DNA of 64,000 nt from Lachnospiraceae bacterium (GTDB taxonomy: Bacteria > Bacillota > Clostridia > Lachnospirales > Lachnospiraceae), in NCBI GenBank assembly GCA_022510745.1, contig JAFLSY010000004.1, positions 186,001-250,000 on the forward strand, given 5' to 3'. This document shows, in pieces, positions 8,629-16,424 of the stretch. The translations under genes and the position numbers were made by a program. The first letter of the stretch is position 1. Every line of letters starts with the position of its first letter. The notes under the pieces are model-generated. The model did no database searches, had not been told where the DNA came from, and was given only the letters and a program-made list of their open reading frames with translations.

Positions 8629-9819
8629 ATGAGTAGGCAAAATGAAATGTATTATGAATTATCAGATGCTGCATATATGTTACAGGGGCAGCCAATGTTT
8701 AAAATTTTAGCTAAGATTAAAGAAATGGAACGAGCAGGTGAAAATATAATTCACTTTGAAATTGGAGATCCCGACTTCTCGACCCCGCAAAATATTATTG
8801 ATGCAGGCGTAAAGGCATTAAATAGCGGATATACACATTATTCGGATTCTATGGGGGATTATGACTTCAGGGAGATCGTAGCTGATAATAATCTGCAATC
8901 GCGAGGTTTTCGGCCAGATATTGACCAAGTATTAGTAGTTCCAGGAGCTAACGCATTGATTTATTATGCAGTACGTTGTCTGGTTAATCCGGGTGATGAA
9001 GTGATTGTACAGGATCCCTGTTTTCCAACGTATTTATCTGTTTTTAATTTTTGTGGAGTTAAGCCGGTTGGAGTTCCGTTATACGAAAAGAATGAATTTA
9101 GACTTAATCCTAAAGATTTAGAAGCTAGAATAACTGAAAAGACGAGGTTGATTATTATTAATAGTCCTCATAATCCAACAGGGGCGACAATGAAACCAGA
9201 GGAATTAGAGGAAATTGGTAAAATTGCTTTAAAACACCGCATTTATCTATATTCTGACGAAATATATGCAAGATTAAATTATGGAGATATTCCTTTTTAC
9301 AGTCCTTCCGTTTTGGATAAATGCAAAGAGTACATTATTGTAGCGAATGGTTTTTCTAAAGCATTTGCTATGACAGGATGGCGCTTAGGTGTAGGAATTG
9401 GTCCACAAAAGGTTATTGAAAAGATGGGCCTGCTGCTGCAAACAATTTCTTCTTGTGTGCCAAGTTTTATTCAACGAGCAGGAATAGAGGCGATTCAAGG
9501 TAAACAGGACGCAGTAGTAGCAATGATGAATGAGTATAAAGCACGAAGGGATTTGTTGGTAACGGGATTGAATCAAATTAATAATATAGAATGTTTAAAT
9601 CCGGGTGGTGCTTTTTATGTTTTTCCCAATATTAAAAAAACAGGCTTGACCAGTGAACAATTTGCACAGCAATTATTGCAAAAAGGAAAGGTTGGGGTAT
9701 GTGCGGGGAGCGATTTTGGTTCATGCGGTGAAGGTTATATACGTCTTTGCTATGCGACATCAAGACAGAATATAATTGAGGGAATTAAAAGAATAAAATA
9801 TTTTGTGGAAAGTCTTTAG
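8629..9819 (+). CDS. Class I/II pyridoxal-phosphate aminotransferase
   Basis: 396 residues, fold type I aspartate-aminotransferase-like. Visible are FEIGDPDFSTP, the SPHNPTGA substrate and PLP loop, YSDEIYARLNY with the PLP-binding Asp/Tyr, and NGFSKAFAMTGWRLG with Lys244 as the Schiff-base lysine. It would interconvert an amino acid and a 2-oxo acid. It sits 11 nt before the TPP enzyme, so the two probably act in series, the aminotransferase supplying or draining the 2-oxo acid. Base composition is visibly AT-richer than rfbF and rfbG around it, consistent with separate acquisition. It is not a DegT/RfbH-type sugar aminotransferase. Substrate unknown. Confidence 0.85.
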   Translation: MSRQNEMYYELSDAAYMLQGQPMFKILAKIKEMERAGENIIHFEIGDPDFSTPQNIIDAGVKALNSGYTHYSDSMGDYDFREIVADNNLQSRGFRPDIDQVLVVPGANALIYYAVRCLVNPGDEVIVQDPCFPTYLSVFNFCGVKPVGVPLYEKNEFRLNPKDLEARITEKTRLIIINSPHNPTGATMKPEELEEIGKIALKHRIYLYSDEIYARLNYGDIPFYSPSVLDKCKEYIIVANGFSKAFAMTGWRLGVGIGPQKVIEKMGLLLQTISSCVPSFIQRAGIEAIQGKQDAVVAMMNEYKARRDLLVTGLNQINNIECLNPGGAFYVFPNIKKTGLTSEQFAQQLLQKGKVGVCAGSDFGSCGEGYIRLCYATSRQNIIEGIKRIKYFVESL

Positions 9820-9830
9820 GAGGGAAAGAA

Positions 9831-11633
9831 ATGAGAGTATGTGATTTGATAGCAGACTATATTTATAATAATGGAATAAAAGATGTTTTTATGGTTTCTG
9901 GCGGCGGTTTGATGTTTCTTACAGATGGATTGGCTTGTAATTCAAAACTGAATAAAGTTTGTTGTCATCATGAACAGGCTGTTGCTATGGCGGCAGTATC
10001 TTATGCAAAATATAAAGGTATAGGTTGTGCGTATGTCACAACGGGATGTGGAGGGACCAATACGGTGACGGGAGTTTTGAATGCATGGCAGGATAATACT
10101 CCCTGTGTGTTTATTTCGGGACAATGTAAGAGAAAAGAGACTCTGGAATACATTGGACTTCCCATCCGCCAGATTGGAGTTCAAGAAGCAGATATTATAG
10201 CAATTGTCAGGTCGATTACAAAATATGCGGTAATGGTTAATCATGCAGAGGATGTCCTATATCATTTGGAAAAAGCATTTTATTTAGCAAAAAATGGAAG
10301 GCCGGGTCCTGTATGGCTCGATATTCCTATGGATATTCAATCAGCAGAAGTAGATGAGTCAAGGCTAAAACATTTTGATCCTACAGAATTAAAACCGATA
10401 AAAACAAAACCTAGTGTAAAAGAAGTAGAAGGATTAATTCATGATTTAGAGAAGGCACTGCGCCCAGTCTTTATTGTTGGTCAAGGTGTACGTCTATCTG
10501 GGGCTACAGAAGAGCTATATGAATTAGTTCATAAGTATAATATCCCTGTTGTTTTTTCAAGGCTGGGCACAGATGTGATGCCTACAATGGATAATTTGAA
10601 TATTGGAAGGATTGGAAACAAGGGGACAAGAGCTGCAAATTTTGCAGTACAAAATGCAGATTTAGTAATAGCGATTGGAAGTCGGTTAAGCGTCAGCAGT
10701 ACAGGACAGGAATATGAGTATTTTGCCAGAGAGGCAAAAGTAATCGCAATTGATATAGATAAGTATGAACATTTGAAAAATACAGTTCACATTGAACAGA
10801 TTATTCAGGCTGATGCAAAGGAGGTGTTGTTAAAATTATTGGAAGAACCTTGGGATAAAGACTATAGAGACTGGGCAAACAAGTGCTTGGAGTGGAAAGA
10901 AAAGTATCCTGTGTGTCTGCCTGAGTATTATGAGGATGATACCCAAGGGATAAATATGTATTTGTTTGTGGAGGAACTATCAAAATATCTTAAGGATGAT
11001 TCAGTATTGATCGGAGATGCCGGATCAGCAGTGTACGTTCCACCTCAGGGGATAAAGACATTTAGCAAGGATCAAAGATATATTACAAGCGGCGGACAAG
11101 CGGAAATGGGATATACACTTCCGGCTACAATAGGTGTTTGTGTTGCACGGGGAGGTAAAGAAGTTTTAGGAATCACCGGGGATGGCAGTTTTCAAATGAA
11201 CATACAGGAGTTACAAACATTGGTATATCACCATTTTCCGGTAAAATTGTTTGTGTGGAATAATGATGGTTATTTGTCTATAAGAGCAACGCAGAATAAA
11301 TTTTTTGACGGGAGATTTATAGGTACAGACAATACTTCTGGTATTTCTTTTCCTGAAATCAAGAAAATTGCTGAAGCATATGGAATAGATTACTTTAAAA
11401 TCGAAACAATTCAAGACATAAAGGAGCAGATGCCCCAAATCATGTCAAAAACAGGTCCTGTGTTATGTGAAGTAAAAACGATACGTGATCAGGAGGTAAT
11501 ACCGACAGTAAGTTCTAAACAAATGGCGGATGGAAGGTTGATTTCTATGCCAATAGAGGATATGTATCCATTTTTGCCAAGAGAAGAGTTTAATGAGAAT
11601 ATGATTGTGGAACCCATTCGAGAGGGGACATAA
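9831..11633 (+). CDS. Thiamine-pyrophosphate-dependent enzyme, acetolactate-synthase-like
   Basis: 600 residues with the three-domain layout of acetohydroxyacid synthases and 2-oxoacid decarboxylases. The catalytic Glu48 is in CCHHEQAVAMAA, and the TPP/Mg motif runs from GDGSFQMN to WNNDGYLS (GDG...NN). Beside rfbFGH, YerE is the obvious analogue: it is a TPP flavoenzyme that adds an acetyl unit from pyruvate to a CDP-3,6-dideoxy-4-ketohexose. A plain decarboxylase, or acyl transfer to another sugar, is equally possible. Strong RBS (AGGAGGG). AT-rich like the aminotransferase. The C-terminal third is homologous to the fragment at 11698, which implies an older TPP gene was displaced. Confidence 0.8.
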   Translation: MRVCDLIADYIYNNGIKDVFMVSGGGLMFLTDGLACNSKLNKVCCHHEQAVAMAAVSYAKYKGIGCAYVTTGCGGTNTVTGVLNAWQDNTPCVFISGQCKRKETLEYIGLPIRQIGVQEADIIAIVRSITKYAVMVNHAEDVLYHLEKAFYLAKNGRPGPVWLDIPMDIQSAEVDESRLKHFDPTELKPIKTKPSVKEVEGLIHDLEKALRPVFIVGQGVRLSGATEELYELVHKYNIPVVFSRLGTDVMPTMDNLNIGRIGNKGTRAANFAVQNADLVIAIGSRLSVSSTGQEYEYFAREAKVIAIDIDKYEHLKNTVHIEQIIQADAKEVLLKLLEEPWDKDYRDWANKCLEWKEKYPVCLPEYYEDDTQGINMYLFVEELSKYLKDDSVLIGDAGSAVYVPPQGIKTFSKDQRYITSGGQAEMGYTLPATIGVCVARGGKEVLGITGDGSFQMNIQELQTLVYHHFPVKLFVWNNDGYLSIRATQNKFFDGRFIGTDNTSGISFPEIKKIAEAYGIDYFKIETIQDIKEQMPQIMSKTGPVLCEVKTIRDQEVIPTVSSKQMADGRLISMPIEDMYPFLPREEFNENMIVEPIREGT

Positions 11634-11635
11634 AG

Positions 11636-11719
11636 ATGAAAAGGATTGTAGAGGTAGAACTGCATAAATTAAAAGATATTCAGAAAAATCCCCATGATTG
11701 TGGTACATTTTTCCGTTAA
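11636..11719 (+). other. 27-codon ORF at the right junction of the insert
   Basis: ATG 11636 lies 3 nt behind the TPP-gene stop and reads MKRIVEVELHKLKDIQKNPHD before running into the fragment of the older TPP gene in the wrong frame. The tight spacing suggests the original N-terminus of a third gene of the imported block, cut off at the recombination point near 11697. The residues look like the start of a real protein (alternating hydrophobic strand, then a KxxxNPxD-like turn as in ParB-type domains), but the family cannot be assigned. Confidence 0.35.
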
Positions 11720-12096
11720 AAGTATTTATTTTGAACAATAACGGATACCTGTTGATTAGTCATACACAGTGTAATTTCATGGAAGGTCGGTTGGTCGGTG
11801 AGAGTACCAAATCCGGTGTGTGGTGTCCGGATGCCATGAAGATTGCAAATGCATATGGTATTAAAGGAATCCGGATAGAAAGCGTGGATGAAATCAAAGA
11901 AAAAAAAGAAGCATTAGCTTATGAAGGACCGATTATCTGCGAAGTCATGACACTGGAATGGCAGCTTTTGATTCCTCGTGTTGCTTCGGATAAATTGCCT
12001 GATGGGACATTAAGGTCCAGAAATTATGAAGATATGTTCCCGTATCTTCCGGAAGCAGAAGTCAAAGCCAATATGGTAGCGAAGAGATTGGAATGA
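11698..12096 (+). pseudogene. C-terminal fragment of a displaced TPP-dependent enzyme
   Basis: About 130 codons homologous to the last third of the intact TPP enzyme just upstream. FPLKVFILNNNGYLLISHTQCNFMEGRLVG aligns with FPVKLFVWNNDGYLSIRATQNKFFDGRFIG, and NYEDMFPYLPEAEVKANMV aligns with the intact C-terminus. It begins abruptly inside the TPP-binding motif (the NN half is present, the GDG half missing) and has no RBS or credible start. Composition matches the flanking rfb genes rather than the AT-rich pair. It therefore looks like the tail of the resident enzyme, left when the aminotransferase-TPP block recombined in. Confidence 0.85.
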
Positions 12097-12109
12097 AAGT
12101 TGAGGTAAT

Positions 12110-13024
12110 ATGAAAAGGGTAGCGATAACTGGAGCAACCAGTATGATCGGCATTGCTTTGGTCAACCAATGTATTGAGAATGAAGTTGAGGTACTGGCAA
12201 TTGTAAGGAGAAAATCAAAGCATTTACATCGCTTACAAAAGTCAGATCTGTTGAAGATTTATGAATGTGACTTAGATCAACTGGATTCTATGGAGAAAGA
12301 TGATAAGTGTTGCGACGTATTTTATCATCTAGCATGGGACTATACGATAAAAAAGGACAGAGACAACCCAATTCTTCAGGAAACCAATATTAAATACACC
12401 CTGCAGGCAGTGGAACTTGCCAGAAGACTGGGTTGCACTAAGTTTATCGGAGCCGGATCACAGGCAGAATACGGAAAAGTGGACTCCGTGATCGGACCGG
12501 ATACTCAGGAATCTCCTCTGATTGCATACGGAATGGCAAAGTGTGCAGCAGGAAAGCTGAGCCGGAAATTGTGCGAACAGTATGGAATGGAGTATGTTTG
12601 GGCGAGGATCTTTAGCGTATACGGTCGCTATGACAGCGAGGAGACAATGATCTCCTATGCAATCAGCTGCTTTTTGGAAAATAAGACCGCAAGGTTTTCG
12701 GCAGCAATGCAGAATTGGGACTATTTATCTGAAAAGGATGCTGGAAAAATCTTTTATCTGTTGGGAAAATGTGCGGTGAAAAGTGGTGTCTATTGTATAG
12801 CCCATGGAAAAGCCAGACCTCTTAGGAGTTTTATCGAGGAAATCAGAGCCGCTTTTCCTGCCGGGACAAGATGTGAATTTGCAAAAGAGGAAGATTCAAA
12901 AGATGTGATCGGTCTACAGGCAGATATCAGCGGGTTGATTTCAGCCATAGGATATACACCGGAAATTACGTTTGAAGAAGGAATTAAAGATGTGATAAAG
13001 TACAAGAGGCAATCTACCCTGTAA
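12110..13024 (+). CDS. NAD-dependent epimerase/dehydratase family protein
   Basis: 304 residues of extended short-chain dehydrogenase type. It has the nucleotide-binding GATSMIG (residues 8-14), GAGSQAEYG, and YGMAKCAAGKL carrying the catalytic YxxxK. With rfbFGH it probably reduces or epimerises the CDP-3,6-dideoxy-4-ketohexose, or its branched derivative, to the final sugar, as abequose/paratose synthases or YerF do. Which of these cannot be decided. It follows the TPP fragment by 13 nt and precedes the GT2 gene by 13 nt, so it is an original member of the operon. Confidence 0.85.
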   Translation: MKRVAITGATSMIGIALVNQCIENEVEVLAIVRRKSKHLHRLQKSDLLKIYECDLDQLDSMEKDDKCCDVFYHLAWDYTIKKDRDNPILQETNIKYTLQAVELARRLGCTKFIGAGSQAEYGKVDSVIGPDTQESPLIAYGMAKCAAGKLSRKLCEQYGMEYVWARIFSVYGRYDSEETMISYAISCFLENKTARFSAAMQNWDYLSEKDAGKIFYLLGKCAVKSGVYCIAHGKARPLRSFIEEIRAAFPAGTRCEFAKEEDSKDVIGLQADISGLISAIGYTPEITFEEGIKDVIKYKRQSTL

Positions 13025-13037
13025 AGGAGGCGGCATT

Positions 13038-13988
13038 ATGAAAAAAATCAGCATGCTGATTCCCACGTACAATGAAATAGAGAATGTGGAGCCTTTGAGC
13101 ATAGCGGTGGAAGAAGAGTTAAAAAAGCTGTCCCGGTATGATTATGAGATCATATTTATCGATAATGATTCCAAAGACGGCACAAGGGACAAGCTGCGTG
13201 AGTTATGCGCGGAAAATAAAAAGATAAAAGCGATTTTCAATGCTAAAAATTTCGGACAGAACAATTCACCTTTTTATGGATTGCAGCAGGCGACAGGTGA
13301 CTGTGTGATCTTAATGTGCGCTGATTTTCAAGACCCGGTGGATATGATCCCGAAGCTGGTAGCAGAGTGGGAGAACGGTTATAAAATTGTCAGTGCCATC
13401 AAAACCTCAAGTCGGGAGAATAAGTTCATACGCTTTTTGCGAACCTGTTACTATAAACTGATCAAGAAGTTTTCTGAGGTAGAGCAGATAGAGCATTTTA
13501 CCGGGTTTGGATTGTATGACAAAGCTTTTATCCAAGTTTTGAGGAAACTTGAGGATCCGACCCCTTTTCTTAGAGGGATTGTGGCGGAATTAGGGTTCAA
13601 GAGAAAAGAGATTCCCTACGAACAGCAGAGACGTAGGGCAGGAAAGACAAAAAACAATTTTTATTCTCTTTATGATATCGCTATGCTGAGTTTTACCTCC
13701 TATACCAAGGTTGGCTTGCGATTAGCCACCTTTATGGGATTTATTATTGCTTTTTTCAGTGTAATTGTAGCGCTTGTTTATTTTATATTAAAACTTGTAT
13801 TTTGGAATACCTTTAATATGGGAACAGCTCCTATTCTGATCGGGATGTTTTTTTTGGGAGCCGTACAGCTTTTGTTCTTAGGACTGATAGGAGAATATAT
13901 TTTAAGTATCAACCAGCGAGTCATGAAAAGGCCGTTAGTCATTGAGGAAGAGCGTATCAATTTTGAAGAGGAGCAGCAGGATGCTTGA
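13038..13988 (+). CDS. Polyprenyl-phosphate glycosyltransferase (DPM1/GtrB-like GT2)
   Basis: 316 residues. The cytosolic GT-A domain has SMLIPTYNEIENVEPL, FIDNDSKDGT, NFGQNNSPFYGLQQATGD and CADFQDPVDMIPKL. The C-terminus has two membrane helices (around 230-255 and 265-290), the layout of enzymes that load a sugar onto undecaprenyl phosphate. Such enzymes serve GT-C transferases, so it may supply the two DUF6056-like proteins upstream. RBS AAAGGAGG. The 3' end overlaps rfbG by 8 nt (ATGCTTGA). Confidence 0.9.
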   Translation: MKKISMLIPTYNEIENVEPLSIAVEEELKKLSRYDYEIIFIDNDSKDGTRDKLRELCAENKKIKAIFNAKNFGQNNSPFYGLQQATGDCVILMCADFQDPVDMIPKLVAEWENGYKIVSAIKTSSRENKFIRFLRTCYYKLIKKFSEVEQIEHFTGFGLYDKAFIQVLRKLEDPTPFLRGIVAELGFKRKEIPYEQQRRRAGKTKNNFYSLYDIAMLSFTSYTKVGLRLATFMGFIIAFFSVIVALVYFILKLVFWNTFNMGTAPILIGMFFLGAVQLLFLGLIGEYILSINQRVMKRPLVIEEERINFEEEQQDA

Positions 13989-15060
13989 TTTTTACAGAGG
14001 AAAGAAAGTGCTCATAACGGGACACACAGGCTTTAAGGGTAGTTGGATGTGCCGGATGCTGTTAGAGGCAGGAGCGGAGGTCTATGGTTATGCCCTGCCG
14101 CCGGCGGAAGAAGAAAGTCTGTTTGCGCTGGCAGGACTGCAGGAAGAAATGGATTCCACTTTAGCGGATATCCGTGACATGAATCGGTTAGCCGAAACTT
14201 TTGAAAGGGTCAAACCGCAGATCGTGATCCACATGGCGGCGCAGCCGCTGGTGCGAACCTCCTATGAGAATCCCGTGTATACCTATGATGTGAATGTTAT
14301 GGGAACCGTACATGTGCTGGAATGCGTCAGAAAGACAGAATCCGTAAAATCATTTGTAAATGTTACCACGGACAAGGTATATCTGAACCGGGAATGGGAT
14401 TGGGGATATCGCGAGAATGAGGAACTAAACGGCTTCGATCCGTATTCCAACAGTAAGTCCTGTTCGGAACTGGTCACCTCCTGTTATCGGAACTCCTTTT
14501 TTGCGGAAAATCAGGTTGCGATCACCACGGTGAGAGCTGGCAATGTGATCGGCGGTGGCGACTTTGCAAAGGACCGCATTGTACCTGACTGTATACGGGC
14601 AGCCATGAGCGGACAGGAGATCGTAGTGCGTAATCCCTATTCCATAAGACCCTATCAGCATGTGTTGGAGCCGGTCACCGCATATCTGATGATTGCGAAG
14701 AAGCAATACGAGGATGGCAGCTATGCTGGAAGCTATAATATAGGACCTGAGGAAGCTGACTGCTTAACAACGGGAAGGCTGGCGGATCTTTTCTGTGAGA
14801 CATGGCAGGAGCTCTTTGGAGATAGGATAACTTGGGTAAACAAATATGACGGTGGTCCCCATGAGGCAGGTATCTTAAAACTGGACTGTGCCAAAATAAA
14901 AAGAATCTTCGGCTGGAGTCCCGTTTGGAATTCTTCTACCGCGGTAAGAAAAATCGTGGAGTGGCAGAGGGATTATCTAAACGGAATAAAAGCAGATGAG
15001 TGTATGGGCAGGCAGATAAAAGAGTATTTGGCGCAGACGACCAAGTGGAAAGAGGCATAG
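13981..15060 (+). CDS. rfbG: CDP-glucose 4,6-dehydratase
   Basis: 359 residues from ATG 13981, which sits behind GAGGAG and overlaps the GT2 stop. An upstream in-frame start at 13942 would add 13 unlikely residues. VLITGHTGFKGSW is the NAD-binding loop in the form typical of RfbG. The catalytic region has VNVTTDKVYLNREWDWGYRENE with the Thr-Asp-Lys triad and YSNSKSCSELV with YxxxK. RAGNVIGGGDFAKDRIVPD is also characteristic. It converts CDP-glucose to CDP-4-keto-6-deoxyglucose. rfbH begins 2 nt after its stop region. Confidence 0.95.
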   Translation: MLDFYRGKKVLITGHTGFKGSWMCRMLLEAGAEVYGYALPPAEEESLFALAGLQEEMDSTLADIRDMNRLAETFERVKPQIVIHMAAQPLVRTSYENPVYTYDVNVMGTVHVLECVRKTESVKSFVNVTTDKVYLNREWDWGYRENEELNGFDPYSNSKSCSELVTSCYRNSFFAENQVAITTVRAGNVIGGGDFAKDRIVPDCIRAAMSGQEIVVRNPYSIRPYQHVLEPVTAYLMIAKKQYEDGSYAGSYNIGPEEADCLTTGRLADLFCETWQELFGDRITWVNKYDGGPHEAGILKLDCAKIKRIFGWSPVWNSSTAVRKIVEWQRDYLNGIKADECMGRQIKEYLAQTTKWKEA

Positions 15061-15061
15061 G

Positions 15062-16402
15062 ATGTTTGAAGGATTATCAGAAGCACAGGCAAGAGAAGAG
15101 ATCTTGAAAACTGTGGAGGAATACTGTGATAAATATCATGGACAAAAAAAGAAGTTTCAGGCAGGGGACAGGATTCCTTATGCTTCCCGGGTCTATGATC
15201 GGGATGAAATGCGGAACCTGGTGGATAGCTCCTTGGAATTTTGGCTCACAGCAGGCAGATATACGGATGAATTCGAAAAGAGATTCGCGGAATATCTGGG
15301 CGTCCGTTTTTGTTCTTTAGTGAACTCCGGTTCTTCTGCGAACCTAATCGCTTTTATGGCATTGACTTCTCCCTTATTGGGGGATCGTGCCATTGGAAGG
15401 GGAGATGAAGTCATAACCGTAGCCGCGGGATTTCCCACCACAGTAGCCCCCATCATTCAATATGGAGCTGTGCCGGTTTTTATTGATGTGACAATTCCCC
15501 AGTACAATTTGGATGTTTCCATGTTAGAGAAAGCGCTGTCCCCAAAAACGAAGGCGGTCATGGCAGCCCATACGCTGGGTAACCCCTTTGACCTGGGTGC
15601 TGTAAAAGCTTTTTGTGACAAGCATGGACTGTGGCTGGTAGAGGATAATTGCGATGCTTTGGGGTCTGCCTATACGCTGAATGGGCAGAAGAAACTGACG
15701 GGGACCATTGGGGATATCGGTACCTCCAGTTTTTATCCGCCCCATCATATGACTATGGGAGAGGGCGGCGCTGTCTATACGAGCGATCCGCTTTTACACA
15801 AGATCATTCGTTCCTATAGGGATTGGGGACGGGACTGCGTATGTCCATCCGGCAGGGATAATCTGTGCGGACATCGGTTTGACGGACAGTACGGAGAACT
15901 GCCGAAAGGCTATGATCATAAATATGTGTATTCCCATTTCGGGTATAATTTGAAAGCTACGGATATGCAGGCAGCGATCGGCTGTGCCCAGCTTGCAAAA
16001 TTTCCGACCTTTGTGGAAAGAAGAAAGCATAATTTTGCAAGGTTAAAAGCGGCTTTGCAGCCCGTTGCAGGTAAACTGATCTTACCGGAAGCCGCGGGGA
16101 ACGCTGACCCGAGTTGGTTTGGTTTCCTGATTACCTGCAGGGAGGGTGTGGACAGAAACCGAGTGGTCAGATATGTGGAAGAAAAGGGTATCCAGACGCG
16201 CATGCTCTTTGCGGGAAATCTGATCAAACACCCTTGCTTTGATGAAATGCGGAAAAGCGGCAAGGGATATCGTGTGGTGGGAGAACTGAAAAATACCGAC
16301 CGCATTATGCAGGACACCTTCTGGGTGGGTGTTTATCCCGGCATGACGGATGATATGCTGGATTATATGGCGGAGTGTATCAAAGAGGCAGTAGCCCTGT
16401 AA
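15062..16402 (+). CDS. rfbH: CDP-4-keto-6-deoxyglucose 3-dehydrase (PMP/[2Fe-2S] enzyme)
   Basis: 446 residues, full length for RfbH/AscC (E1). In this family the usual PLP lysine is replaced by histidine, which is visible here as SSFYPPHHMTMGEGG (His228/229). The iron-sulfur cysteines are also present: Cys197 (EDNCDALG) and the group C259-x-C261-x7-C269, the same tight spacing as in characterised E1 enzymes. It removes the C3 hydroxyl to give the 3,6-dideoxy skeleton. It needs an electron donor of the RfbI/AscD reductase type, and no such gene is in the window. Immediately downstream of rfbG. Confidence 0.95.
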   Translation: MFEGLSEAQAREEILKTVEEYCDKYHGQKKKFQAGDRIPYASRVYDRDEMRNLVDSSLEFWLTAGRYTDEFEKRFAEYLGVRFCSLVNSGSSANLIAFMALTSPLLGDRAIGRGDEVITVAAGFPTTVAPIIQYGAVPVFIDVTIPQYNLDVSMLEKALSPKTKAVMAAHTLGNPFDLGAVKAFCDKHGLWLVEDNCDALGSAYTLNGQKKLTGTIGDIGTSSFYPPHHMTMGEGGAVYTSDPLLHKIIRSYRDWGRDCVCPSGRDNLCGHRFDGQYGELPKGYDHKYVYSHFGYNLKATDMQAAIGCAQLAKFPTFVERRKHNFARLKAALQPVAGKLILPEAAGNADPSWFGFLITCREGVDRNRVVRYVEEKGIQTRMLFAGNLIKHPCFDEMRKSGKGYRVVGELKNTDRIMQDTFWVGVYPGMTDDMLDYMAECIKEAVAL

Positions 16403-16424
16403 TTGGATATGTGGAGAAAGTAAA

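Noticed and set aside
8393..12096. Insertion sequence or integron as the cause of the insert
   Set aside because: No transposase, integrase, terminal inverted repeats or target duplication; junctions fit homologous recombination.
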